64,000 bases of DNA from Pseudonocardia alaniniphila (GTDB lineage Bacteria; Actinomycetota; Actinomycetes; Mycobacteriales; Pseudonocardiaceae). The stretch's first letter is position 1; each line of letters opens with the position of its first letter. Positions 25,125-33,693 of this stretch are shown here, one piece after another. A program made the position numbers and the translations under genes. The notes under the pieces were generated by a model. It was not told the DNA's origin. It searched no databases and was given only the letters and a program-made list of their open reading frames with translations. The stretch covers positions 49,942 to 113,941 of the forward strand of contig NZ_JAKXMK010000038.1 in NCBI RefSeq assembly GCF_022524485.1. The letters are read 5' to 3'.

Positions 25125-27098
25125 TCACCCGGACGTCTCCGGCCCGGGCTCCTCCACCACGGCCAGCACCTGCCCGGTGCTCACCTGGTCGCCGGGCGCG
25201 ACCGCGATCTCGGCGACGATCCCGTCGACCGGCGCCGCGACGGTGTGCTCCATCTTCATCGCCTCCAGCACCAGCAGCGGCTGCCCCGCCGTGACCGCGG
25301 CGCCGCGGGTGGCGAGCACCCGCACGACGCCACCGGGCATGGGCGCGAGCAGCGATCCGGCGTGGGCGACGGCGTTCGGGTCGGCGAAGCGCGGTACCTC
25401 GGCCAGCGCGGCGGATCCGTCGGGACCGTCCACATAGGACCATCCCAGGACGCGGTGCACTGCGTAGGCGCGTCGCACGCCGCCGACCATCAGTTCCACG
25501 GCGTCCGGCGTAGCCCACAGGAGCCGGACGGGAAGTGGATCGCCGTTCACGGCCAGCTCCAGCCCGGTCCGGCGGAAGGCGTAGGTGACCTCGAGGGTCT
25601 GCTCGCCGAGGGTGTAGGCGACGCGCTGTGGCATCCCGCCGACGTTGCGCCAGCCCGACGGGAGCCCGCCCACCACCCGCGCCGCCGCCCGGTTCGTGGC
25701 CTGGGCGGCGAGGGCGGCGGCCGCGGCGTGCACCGCTCCACCTGCGGCGCCCGAGCTGAGCACAGCGGGATCGTTCCTGGTCAGGTAGCCGGTGTCGGTC
25801 CGGCCGGCGAGGAACTCCCGCTCACGGAGAATCCCGACGAGCAGATCGCGGTTGGTCGTCACGCCGTGGATCTCGGCCCGCTGCAGCGCCCGAGCCAGCG
25901 TGCGTGCGGCATCGGTACGGGTGCGGCCGTGAGCGATCACCTTGGCCAGCATCGGGTCGTAGTGGGTGCCGACGACCGAGCCGTCGACGACGCCGGAGTC
26001 GACGCGCACGCCGGGCAGCGCGGGGACGCGGAAGCGGTGCAGCGTGCCGGTGGCGGGCAGGAAGCCCGCGGGGACGTCCTCGGCGTAGAGCCTGACCTCG
26101 ATCGCGTGCCCGGTGATCGCGGCGCCGGTGACCTCCGGGGGCAGCTGCTCGCCCTCGGCCACCCGCAGCTGCAGCTCCACCAGGTCCAGCCCCGTGACCA
26201 GCTCGGTGACCGGGTGCTCCACCTGCAGCCGGGTGTTGACCTCCAGGAAGAAGAACCGCCCGTCGCGGTCCAGCACGAACTCCACGGTGCCTGCGCCGGT
26301 GTAGCCGATCGCCTTTCCGGCAGCCACGGCCGCGGCGCCGAGCTCGGCGCGCAGCGCGTCGTCGACGACCGGCGACGGGCTCTCCTCGACGATCTTCTGG
26401 TAGCGGCGCTGGATGGAGCACTCACGCTCGAACAGGTGCACGACCTCGCCGTGGGCATCGCCGAGGATCTGCACCTCGATGTGGCGGGGGTCGACCACGA
26501 ACCGCTCCAGGAACACCGTGCCGTCCCCGAACGCCGACGCGGCCTCCCGCCGCGCACCCTCGACGGCCGCGGCGAGCTCGGCGGGGTCACCGACGACGCG
26601 CATGCCGCGCCCGCCGCCCCCGAACGCGGCCTTGACCAGCACCGGGAACCCGATGTCGGCCGCGACCGCGGCGAGGTCGCTGTGCTCGGTGACAGTGGCG
26701 CCGGGCAGGACCGGCACCCCGGCCTTCTCCATGAGGGACTTGGCCTCGATCTTCGACCCCATCGACGCGATCGCGTCCGGCGACGGGCCCACGAAGATCA
26801 GCCCCGCCTCGGCGCACGCCCTGGCGAAGTCCGCGTTCTCCGACAGGAAGCCGTACCCGGGATGCACGGCGTCGGCGCCGGTGGTCGTCGCCGCGGCGAC
26901 GACGAGGTCACCGCGCAGATAGGTCTCCGCCGGAATGGCCCCGGGCAGGCGCACCGCCTCGTCGGCCAGCCGGACGAACGGAGCGTCGGCATCCGGGTCG
27001 GAGTAGACCGCGACGGTGGCGATGCCCACGGCGTGGGCGGTGCGCATGACCCGCGCGGCGATCTCCCCGCGGTTGGCGACCAGGAGCTTCGAGATCAT
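25125..27098 (-). CDS. Biotin-dependent acyl-CoA carboxylase, alpha subunit (biotin carboxylase + BCCP)
   Basis: A 657-residue protein. The biotin carboxylase domain opens ISKLLVANRGEIAARVMRTA, has the ATP-grasp glycine loop KAAFGGGGRGMRVV and RLQVEHPVTELVTGLDLVE; the biotinyl domain ends the chain with VLEAMKMEHT, in which the central lysine carries biotin. The size and partner gene fit methylcrotonyl- or geranyl-CoA carboxylase, and AtuA downstream favours a geranyl-CoA-like or other branched substrate. The start lies 4 nt past the beta-subunit stop. Confidence 0.92.
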   Translation of the reverse strand: MISKLLVANRGEIAARVMRTAHAVGIATVAVYSDPDADAPFVRLADEAVRLPGAIPAETYLRGDLVVAAATTTGADAVHPGYGFLSENADFARACAEAGLIFVGPSPDAIASMGSKIEAKSLMEKAGVPVLPGATVTEHSDLAAVAADIGFPVLVKAAFGGGGRGMRVVGDPAELAAAVEGARREAASAFGDGTVFLERFVVDPRHIEVQILGDAHGEVVHLFERECSIQRRYQKIVEESPSPVVDDALRAELGAAAVAAGKAIGYTGAGTVEFVLDRDGRFFFLEVNTRLQVEHPVTELVTGLDLVELQLRVAEGEQLPPEVTGAAITGHAIEVRLYAEDVPAGFLPATGTLHRFRVPALPGVRVDSGVVDGSVVGTHYDPMLAKVIAHGRTRTDAARTLARALQRAEIHGVTTNRDLLVGILREREFLAGRTDTGYLTRNDPAVLSSGAAGGAVHAAAAALAAQATNRAAARVVGGLPSGWRNVGGMPQRVAYTLGEQTLEVTYAFRRTGLELAVNGDPLPVRLLWATPDAVELMVGGVRRAYAVHRVLGWSYVDGPDGSAALAEVPRFADPNAVAHAGSLLAPMPGGVVRVLATRGAAVTAGQPLLVLEAMKMEHTVAAPVDGIVAEIAVAPGDQVSTGQVLAVVEEPGPETSG

Positions 27099-27102
27099 GC
27101 CT

Positions 27103-28701
27103 TCACATCCGGAAGACGCCGAAGCCACGACGGCCGGCGACGGTGTTCGAGTGGACGGTGGACAGCGACATGCCGAGCACGGTCCGGGTGTCGCGGGGGT
27201 CGACGATGCCGTCGTCGTAGAGCCGGGCGGTGACGAAGAAGGCATGTGACTCGGCCTCGATCTGGGCCTCGATCGCCGCGGTCCGGCTCCGGTCGGCCTC
27301 CTCGTCGAACGGCCTGCCCTGCGACGCGGCCGACGCCCGGCCGACGATCGACATCACACCGGCGAGCTGCGCCGCACCCATCACGGCGAGCTTGGCACCC
27401 GGCCAGGCGAACATCAGCCGCGGGTCGTACGCGCGGCCGGACATGCCGTAGTTGCCCGCCCCGAACGACGACGCCATGTTGATGGTCAGGTGCGGCACGG
27501 TGCTGTTGGTGACGGCGTTGATCATCTTGGCGCCGTCCTTGATGATCCCGCCCTGCTCGTACTGGGCGCCGACCATGTACCCGGTGGTGTTCTGCAGGAA
27601 CACGAGCGGGGTGTCGGTCTGGTTGGCGAGCAGGATGAACTCGCTGGCCTTCTTGGCCTCCTCGCTGAAGAGCACGCCACGGTGGTTGGCGAGCACGCCC
27701 ACCGGATAGCCGTGGATGCTCGCCCATCCCGTGACGAGCGAGGTGCCGTAGAGCGGCTTGTACTCGTCGAAGTCCGAACCGTCGACGGTGCGCGCCAGCA
27801 CCTCGCGGGGATCGAAGGGCACCTTCGGGTCCGGGGAGATGATCCCGAGGATCTCCTCGGGGTCGTAGCGCGGTGGCTCGGGGTTCTGCGCCGCGGGCGG
27901 ACCGAGCTTGCGCCAGTTGATGCGGGACATGATCTGACGGCCGAGCCGGATGGCGTCGTGCTCGTCGGCGGCGAAGTAGTCCGACAGCCCGGAGACGCGG
28001 GAGTGCATCTCCGCGCCGCCGAGCGACTCGTCGTCGGACTCCTCGCCGGTGGCCATCTTCACCAGCGGCGGACCACCGAGGAACACCTTGGCCTGACGAT
28101 CGACCAGCACGGCGTAGTCGCACATGCCCGGCACGTACGCGCCGCCCGCCGTCGAGTTGCCGAAGACGATCGCGACCGTCGGGATTCCCAGCGACGACAG
28201 CTCGGTCAGCTCGTGGAAGATCCGCCCGGCGGGGACGAAGAGATCGGCCTGGGTGGGCAGGTCGGCGCCACCGGACTCCACGAGGTTGACCACCGGGAGC
28301 CGGTTGACCCGCGCGATCTCCAGTGCGCGCAGCGTCTTGCGCAGCGAGTAGGGGTTCATCGCGCCGCCGCGCACGGTGGCGTCGTGGCCGATCACCATGC
28401 ACTCCACGCCGCACACCACGCCGATGCCGGTGAGCACGGACGCGCCGACCGTGAACTCGGTGCCCCACGCCGCGAGCGCCGAGAGCTCCAGGAACGGGCT
28501 GTCCGGGTCGAGGAGCAGCTCCAGGCGCTCGCGGACGGGGAGCTTCCCGCGGTCGCGGTGGCGCTGCATGTAGCGCTCCCCGCCGCCCGCGACGACCAGC
28601 TCCAGCTGCTCGTCCAACTGGGCCAGCACCTCGAGCTGGGCCTTGCGGTTGCTCGCGTAGGTCTCGGAGGACACGTCGAGCTGCGACCTCAGGACGGTCA
28701 T
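27103..28701 (-). CDS. Acyl-CoA carboxylase, beta subunit (carboxyltransferase)
   Basis: A 532-residue carboxyltransferase. The acyl-CoA site includes NLVESGGADLPTQADLF (about residue 135) and the biotin site FLQNTTGYMVGAQYEQGGII (about 370), as in MccB/LiuB and AtuC; length is typical of that group. It transfers carboxylate from biotin to the acyl-CoA. GTG 28704 and ATG 28701 are adjacent; ATG lies 7 nt after GGGGAA. It heads the operon, and a long dyad element lies 55 bp upstream, facing a nitroreductase gene. Confidence 0.92.
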   Translation of the reverse strand: MTVLRSQLDVSSETYASNRKAQLEVLAQLDEQLELVVAGGGERYMQRHRDRGKLPVRERLELLLDPDSPFLELSALAAWGTEFTVGASVLTGIGVVCGVECMVIGHDATVRGGAMNPYSLRKTLRALEIARVNRLPVVNLVESGGADLPTQADLFVPAGRIFHELTELSSLGIPTVAIVFGNSTAGGAYVPGMCDYAVLVDRQAKVFLGGPPLVKMATGEESDDESLGGAEMHSRVSGLSDYFAADEHDAIRLGRQIMSRINWRKLGPPAAQNPEPPRYDPEEILGIISPDPKVPFDPREVLARTVDGSDFDEYKPLYGTSLVTGWASIHGYPVGVLANHRGVLFSEEAKKASEFILLANQTDTPLVFLQNTTGYMVGAQYEQGGIIKDGAKMINAVTNSTVPHLTINMASSFGAGNYGMSGRAYDPRLMFAWPGAKLAVMGAAQLAGVMSIVGRASAASQGRPFDEEADRSRTAAIEAQIEAESHAFFVTARLYDDGIVDPRDTRTVLGMSLSTVHSNTVAGRRGFGVFRM

Positions 28702-28754
28702 CACACTTCCCCGTAATGCCCGGCGTGCAGCTCCCGGACCACGTTCTTCTTCTC

Positions 28755-28816
28755 GCGTTTCGGAACCGTACTGCTGTCAGGGGCCATGCCCTCGCAGCAC
28801 TACGGCTCCGAAACGC
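28755..28816. promoter_or_regulatory. Long dyad element between carboxylase operon and nitroreductase
   Basis: Left arm GCGTTTCGGAACCGTA (28755-28770) and right arm TACGGCTCCGAAACGC (28801-28816) are reverse complements at 15 of 16 positions, and TGCTG/CAGCA extends them inward. It sits between divergent genes. A similar element with the same inner sequence (TGTCAGG) lies at 43557-43615. Confidence 0.65.
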
Positions 28817-28881
28817 ACGTGCGTCCGCGCGACGTAGCCTGATCAAGGCCGCGCCTGCACGCCATCCACCGAAAGGCCCCG

Positions 28882-29499
28882 ATGGACAGCGACACGATGC
28901 TCAGCACCACTCGCTCCGTCCGCTTGAAGCTCGACCTCGACCGGCCCGTCGAGCACGAGGTCATCGACGACTGCCTGCGCCTCGCGTTGCAGGCCCCCAC
29001 TCCGGCGAACATGCAGAACTGGCGCTGGCTCGTGATCCGCGACCAAGGCGTCAAGAACGAGCTCGGTGCGCTCTTCCGCGAAGAAGGCACCGCCTACATA
29101 GCGGAGGAGGCCGCGGGCGCGCCCGAGCATGCGCTCCGCTCCGGCCGGCACCTCATCGACGTCATCGAGCGGGTCCCCGTGCTGGTCGTGCCGTGCCTGC
29201 TCGGCCGCCCACCAGCGGACAACAACCCCTTCGACCTGTCGGTGTTCTACGGCGGGATCTTCCAGGCGACCTGGAGTTTCCAGCTCGCCCTACGCTCGCG
29301 GGGCCTCGGATCGACCTTCACCACGTACCACCTGCGGCGAGCGGCCGAAGCGGCGAAGATCCTTCGCCTTCCGGACGACGTCACCCAAACCAGCCTCATA
29401 CCCGTCGCCTACACCACGGTGACGGACTTCAAGCCCGCGCCACGCTTACCTGTCAGCGAGGTCGCCTACGCGGACCACTGGGGCACGCCACTGCGCTGA
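28882..29499 (+). CDS. Nitroreductase-family protein
   Basis: A 205-residue FMN-binding nitroreductase fold protein. TTRSVRLKLDLDRPVEHEVI is the family opening, with APTPANMQNWRWLVIRD and GLGSTFTTYHLR as later cofactor-contact regions. Such enzymes reduce nitro groups, quinones or enones with NAD(P)H. It shares an upstream dyad element with the divergent carboxylase operon and may be co-regulated with it. Confidence 0.85.
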   Translation: MDSDTMLSTTRSVRLKLDLDRPVEHEVIDDCLRLALQAPTPANMQNWRWLVIRDQGVKNELGALFREEGTAYIAEEAAGAPEHALRSGRHLIDVIERVPVLVVPCLLGRPPADNNPFDLSVFYGGIFQATWSFQLALRSRGLGSTFTTYHLRRAAEAAKILRLPDDVTQTSLIPVAYTTVTDFKPAPRLPVSEVAYADHWGTPLR

Positions 29500-29520
29500 C
29501 GGGCGTCCGTCACGTCGAGG

Positions 29521-30297
29521 TCAGTGTGCGCCGCGTTCGGCAGACTCCAGGTGCGTCCGGCCGTTCGACGTGGACAGGCCGCCATCGACAGCGATGCTCT
29601 GGCCGGTTATCCACCGACCGGCATCGGATGCGAGGAAACCGACGACGTCGGCGATGTCGGAGGGATGGCCCAGCCGACCCAGCGGGGTGCGGGCGACCAA
29701 GGCTTCCACCGGCACCGAGGACGCGGGAAATCCCTCGGTGGAGGTCGGTCCTGGTAGGACGCTGTTGACGGTGATGCACCGTGGGCCCACCTCGTGGGCG
29801 AAAACGCGGACGAGTTGCTCACCGGCGGCCTTGCTGGCCGCGTACAAGGCTTTCTCGGGCGGGCCCGTGCGGGTGGCCGTCGACGAGATGAACACGATCC
29901 GGCCTCCGTCACGCATCCTGCGCGCGGCCTCGCGAAATGCGAGAAAGGTGGCCTGGGCGTTGAGCGCGAAGGTGTGCGCGTAATCGTGATCAGTGGCCGT
30001 GGCCAAGGGGCCCGTCACGAAGCCGGCCGCGTTGAGTACCAGCACGTCAAGACCGCCGTAATGGCGCTCGGCCGAGTCGAAGAGGGAGAGAAGCTCCGCG
30101 GGGTCAGCCGCGTCCGCACGCTCCGATGTGGCCCGTCCACCCTGGCTCGCGATGGTGGCGACCACGTGCTCGGCCTCGGCGGCATGAGTGCGGTAGTTGA
30201 CGACGACAGCCGCGCCGTCAGCGGCCAAGCGCAGTGCGGTGGCCCGGCCGATCCCTCGTGAGCTCCCGGTCACCAGCGCGACCCGGTCGGCAGCCAC
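29521..30297 (-). CDS. Short-chain dehydrogenase/reductase
   Basis: A 258-residue classical SDR. VALVTGSSRGIGRATA binds NAD(P), VLVLNAAG is the NNAG-type motif, and ISSTA with YAASKAAGEQ supply the catalytic serine, tyrosine and lysine. GTG 30297 is chosen for the GAGG upstream and for lying 16 nt past the LLM gene stop; the longer reading overlaps that gene. It probably forms a pair with the LLM oxidoreductase before it. Confidence 0.87.
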   Translation of the reverse strand: MAADRVALVTGSSRGIGRATALRLAADGAAVVVNYRTHAAEAEHVVATIASQGGRATSERADAADPAELLSLFDSAERHYGGLDVLVLNAAGFVTGPLATATDHDYAHTFALNAQATFLAFREAARRMRDGGRIVFISSTATRTGPPEKALYAASKAAGEQLVRVFAHEVGPRCITVNSVLPGPTSTEGFPASSVPVEALVARTPLGRLGHPSDIADVVGFLASDAGRWITGQSIAVDGGLSTSNGRTHLESAERGAH

Positions 30298-30313
30298 CCC
30301 GACCTCGCGTGAC

Positions 30314-31216
30314 CTACTGCGCACGGACAAGGCCCAGCACGCGACCGGCCAGATCCACGGCGTGTTCGACGCTCGTGGCTCGGTCACGGAAGGTGAGGTC
30401 GACGAAGGCGTGGTTCACCGCGGCTTCGTCGCGAGCCCGCAGGATGGTCTCGGCGATGCTGTCCACCGAGTCACCGGCTTTCGTGTTGACGCGGAGGATG
30501 ACGTCCAGCTCGTCCGGATCCCGGCCCGCGCGGGCAGCCGCATCCCGGATGCGGGCCATGGGGGTCGTGATGGTGGTCGGCTCGAAGGGGCCAGGAGCCA
30601 CCGCTGGGAGGAAACCGTTGGCGCGCCGTGCCACTCGGTTGATGCTGGTCGATGTGGACGCGGGCATGTAGACGGGCGGGCCTGGGCGCTGCACGGGCTT
30701 GATGTCGACGTAGCTTGCGGCAGTGGTCCAGAACGCGCCCTTGTGGTCAACGGGGTTCGTGCTCCAGAACGCTGCGAGCGCGTCGAGGCACTCATCGAGG
30801 CGACGCCCTCGTTCCGCGATCGGAATGCCGACGGATCGGAATTCCTCGGGAGCCCATCCGGCACCGAGACCGGCGATCACCCGGCCACCGCTGAGCTGGT
30901 CGATTGTGGCGAGCGAACGGGCGAGCAGCGCCGGGGCGTACCAGGGTGTGATGAGCACGCTGCTGCCGAGGAGCGGCCGAGTGGTCACGACGGCGGCGAC
31001 GGTGAGCGTCGCGAACGGGTCCAGCCCTGCCCGGAACTCCGTCGGAAACGCCGTGGTGCCCGGATAGTTGATCTCCGGCTCGAGTGGGGCCAACAGCCGG
31101 TCCCCCACCCAGAGGCTGTCCGCCCCCATCTCTTCGGCCTGGCGGGCGAACATCGCGACGCCTTCCGGGCGGTGGGCATGGCTGCCGAACTGCGGCAGGT
31201 TGAAGCCGATCTGCAT
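30314..31216 (-). CDS. LLM-class F420-dependent oxidoreductase (1 of 6)
   Basis: A 300-residue bacterial-luciferase-like TIM barrel. It opens MQIGFNLPQFGSHAHRPEGV, has SLWVGDRLLAP and the RVIAGLGAGWAPEEF loop typical of the TIGR03619 F420-dependent group. Coenzyme F420 use is a family inference. The ATG follows GAGGAG; a longer reading adds eight residues without a ribosome site. It is followed by an SDR gene on the same strand. Confidence 0.86.
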   Translation of the reverse strand: MQIGFNLPQFGSHAHRPEGVAMFARQAEEMGADSLWVGDRLLAPLEPEINYPGTTAFPTEFRAGLDPFATLTVAAVVTTRPLLGSSVLITPWYAPALLARSLATIDQLSGGRVIAGLGAGWAPEEFRSVGIPIAERGRRLDECLDALAAFWSTNPVDHKGAFWTTAASYVDIKPVQRPGPPVYMPASTSTSINRVARRANGFLPAVAPGPFEPTTITTPMARIRDAAARAGRDPDELDVILRVNTKAGDSVDSIAETILRARDEAAVNHAFVDLTFRDRATSVEHAVDLAGRVLGLVRAQ

Positions 31217-31280
31217 ACTCGGACTCCTCGTCCATCTCATCGGGCCACGACGACACTCGGGATTCGCGGCACCTGGGGGG

Positions 31281-31880
31281 TCAGCCAGCCGCCGTGAGCC
31301 GGCCGAGCGTTTCCTGTGCCTGATCGCGCAGTTCCGCCCGCAGCGGCGCGGGCATGTCCCGGAGAATGATCTCCACGTCTTCCGGGGTGCCCACCTGTTC
31401 GAGGAAGCCGACCAGAAGGTGTGCCCCCACGCCGGGCGTCGTCGCCCGGACCTGCCGGGCGAAGTCGTCCCACGCCTCGTCGGAGACGTGCTGGCTCAGC
31501 GCCGGGAGCAGGACGGGCTCCTCGTTTTCCAGATGGGCATGGACCAGGTCGCGGACGGCGACTGCCGCGTCGACGAGTGCAGTGCGACCGGGTGCATCGA
31601 CCGAGGCCGCGGCGAGCGCCTCCAGGGCCGCCTCCAGTTGGTCGTGCTCAGCGCTGAGGCGGGTCAGCGGCTCAGCGATCCCAGGCGCCAGCTCTTCGAT
31701 CATCGGCCAGAGAACGTCGTCTTCCGATTTGTGGTGGCTGTCCAGATGCGCGACGAGGAAGTCGCGCAGCTCGGCCAGGGCGGTCCCGGAGGCCGCCGGG
31801 TTCGCTGCGGCTTCTGCCAGGACGGTGCTGGCCCTGCGATGGGTGTCGTGCACGAGGCGGGTATGGACGACCGCGGTCAT
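31281..31880 (-). CDS. Hemerythrin-domain protein
   Basis: About 199 residues. The hemerythrin HHE ligand pattern is visible: RLVHDTHRR, HLDSHHKSEDDVLWP, SAEHDQLEAAL and HAHLENEEPVLLPALSQHV. It should bind a non-heme di-iron centre in a four-helix bundle, used for O2, NO or redox sensing. ATG 31880 is likeliest; GTG 31895 is possible. It is divergent from a TetR gene with a perfect CATAGG/CCTATG palindrome between them. Confidence 0.85.
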   Translation of the reverse strand: MTAVVHTRLVHDTHRRASTVLAEAAANPAASGTALAELRDFLVAHLDSHHKSEDDVLWPMIEELAPGIAEPLTRLSAEHDQLEAALEALAAASVDAPGRTALVDAAVAVRDLVHAHLENEEPVLLPALSQHVSDEAWDDFARQVRATTPGVGAHLLVGFLEQVGTPEDVEIILRDMPAPLRAELRDQAQETLGRLTAAG

Positions 31881-31912
31881 CGTGGAGGCCTTCACCCCCG
31901 CCACCGTATGAG

Positions 31913-31926
31913 CATAGGCCCCTATG
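31913..31926. promoter_or_regulatory. Palindromic operator between hemerythrin and TetR genes
   Basis: CATAGGCCCCTATG has perfect 6-base arms around CC. It lies 33 bp before the hemerythrin start and 40 bp before the TetR start, as expected for an autoregulatory TetR operator. Confidence 0.55.
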
Positions 31927-31965
31927 GTCAATATTCGACACTGTTGCCGCCAGTACTATCCGGCG

Positions 31966-32607
31966 ATGCGCTCGTACAACTCACCGCGACGACGGGACGC
32001 CGCGCTCGCCACGCGCGAGGCGATCCTCGAGAGCGGACGGAGGCTGTTCCTCGCCAACGGCTTCGCGCAGGTGACGGTCGCGGACATCGCCAAGGACGCG
32101 CGAGTGGCCGTCCCGACGGTGTACGGCAGCACCGGCGGCAAGGCAGCGATTCTCGAAGCCCTGCTGGCACCGGCGGCCGCAGACCCCGCGGTCGAGCAAA
32201 CCCTCACCGGGATCGCGGCGACCGATGACCCGCGTACGGTCATCGCGATCACCGCGGCGGGCACCCGGCAGACACACGAGCGGCACTGGGAACTCGTCTG
32301 GAACCTGCTCTACCGCAATCTGACCGAGCCGTCCGCGGCGCCCGTCCTGGACGCGAACAAGGCGGCCTACCTCAGCGCCCTCACGGCCGTGGCCGACCGG
32401 CTCGCCGCCCTGAACGCGCTGAAGCCGGAACTGGACCGCACCGCCGTGGTCGACCTGCTGTGGTTCTACCTCGGCCGGCCGGCCTGGTACACCCTCGTCG
32501 GCGAGCGGGGCTGGGACTTCGACCGGGCCGAGACATGGCTGGCCGACGCGGCCCAGCACGCCCTGCTGCACACGCTCCCCACATCACCAGGACAAGGATT
32601 GTCGTGA
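31966..32607 (+). CDS. TetR-family regulator
   Basis: A 213-residue regulator with an N-terminal helix-turn-helix: AILESGRRLFLANGFAQVTVADIAKDARVAVPTVYGSTGGKAAIL (motif ADIAKDARVAVPTVY). The ligand-binding half is unremarkable. ATG 31966 is chosen because earlier in-frame sequence lies inside the operator region. It faces the hemerythrin gene, its probable target. Confidence 0.87.
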   Translation: MRSYNSPRRRDAALATREAILESGRRLFLANGFAQVTVADIAKDARVAVPTVYGSTGGKAAILEALLAPAAADPAVEQTLTGIAATDDPRTVIAITAAGTRQTHERHWELVWNLLYRNLTEPSAAPVLDANKAAYLSALTAVADRLAALNALKPELDRTAVVDLLWFYLGRPAWYTLVGERGWDFDRAETWLADAAQHALLHTLPTSPGQGLS

Positions 32608-33060
32608 CCCCCACCCATCGAGGAAGACGATGTTCCGGTCGATGGGATTGCGCCTGACAACATCATCACCGTCGACACCCATGACCTGCACGGCGTGGTC
32701 CCATGACCACACAGGGCGATATCGGGGCGTGGCATTTTCTCGGCACCGGAAGACATTTCCTCCTCGAGCATTGCCACAGCAGATACGGAGTGGCGATGCT
32801 CGAAACCATGAATGACGTGTCGTGGAGCCGGGGCACAGCAGGACGTGCACTTTGCGGACGTGCAGTGATCGAAGACGGCAATATCCGGTACGTCACCTGA
32901 TCGCGCCGACTTCGACGTCTGCCCGCCGAGTCCGAACACAGGCAAAGTGCGCACAATGCAGTCCAAGACGGAGCGCAAATAGCGCCTCGAGATGTCATTA
33001 TCGACACAAATCGGAATTAGGCAATTGCTGCATACGATTCTGCAGGTCAGCCTCACGGTC
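32608..33060. other. Intergenic region with an orphan AraC-tail element
   Basis: No intact gene. The stretch 32698-32801 on the minus strand is one copy of the repeated AraC 3'-end element, and 32995-33017 is a conserved block upstream of the AraC pseudogene. A short plus reading EEDDVPVDGIAPDNIITVDT ending near 32705 looks like a gene end but I cannot place it. Confidence 0.5.
32698..32801 (-). repeat. AraC-3'-end element, orphan copy
   Basis: Minus strand begins GAGCATCGCCACTCC (matching the EHCHS end of the intact AraC gene) and continues through GAGGAGGAAATG, GAGAAAATGCC and GGTCATGGG, following the order at 61638-61750. The protein remnant reads EHRHSVSAVAMLEEEMSSG against EHCHSGPVPAIPNEEMPPR in the intact gene. 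Confidence 0.6.
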
Positions 33061-33630
33061 GTGCAGATTCACGAGTTCTCCAGCAAGGAGTTCGAAGACG
33101 CCGTCAGTGACTTCTTCATACCGGTGATCGTTCACAGCGGTCCAGATTTTCGCGGGCGGGTGGCGTTGCACGAGCTGGACAAGGACCTGACTCTCTCGCT
33201 GACGCGCTGGGGGGCCGAGATCGGCGGTCCGGACCGATCGAATGGCGGCGACTGCCTCACCGCACCGCAGCGACTCGACGCCGGACACGCCGCGATCGAC
33301 CTGCTCGCCGTGGCGCTGCGGAGCGCCGTCCCGCGGTACCCGGAAGCGACGGCTCCGAAGGTGCTGCTGGAGATGATGCTCATGCACGTCCGCCAACACC
33401 TGGCCGACCCGCGGTACGCCTGCCTCGCGATGGCGGACATCGCGGCAGCCTTGGGCTTCGTCGAACGCGGGACGTTCCTGCGGGCGTTCCGGCGGTAGTA
33501 CGGGATGACTCCCGACTGCTGGCGACGTGAGCATTTCCATTCCAGATCTGCTGCCGCAGCCGTTGACGAGGAAAAGTACCCCCGGCGACGAGAAAGCGCT
33601 CGCCATCGAGATCGCCGACATCATCGATCG
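33061..33630 (+). pseudogene. Decayed AraC-family regulator with two in-frame deletions and a stop
   Basis: From GTG 33061 the reading VQIHEFSSKEFEDAVSDFF parallels VRILEYSGEEFDDIVDEFF of the intact regulator at 60730-61701. About 85 residues of the ligand-binding half are missing after GGPDRSNGGD, and the first DNA-binding helix pair is missing between ADP and the matching of DPRHARLATSDIAAA. The second loss fits recombination between two GACCCG copies. Both deletions keep the frame, but a TAG at 33496-33498 replaces CAG in FRRQYGMTP. Similarity continues past the gene end to about 33630. It cannot bind DNA like the parent. Confidence 0.8.
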
Positions 33631-33693
33631 ATCAGCCCATGCGCCTGAAGCAACACCACATTCAGCTCCACATGAGATGCCGGAGGATTTCAC

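Noticed and set aside
32608..33630. Insertion sequence between the TetR and LLM genes
   Set aside because: No transposase reading, terminal inverted repeats or target duplications; the repeats are AraC gene remnants.
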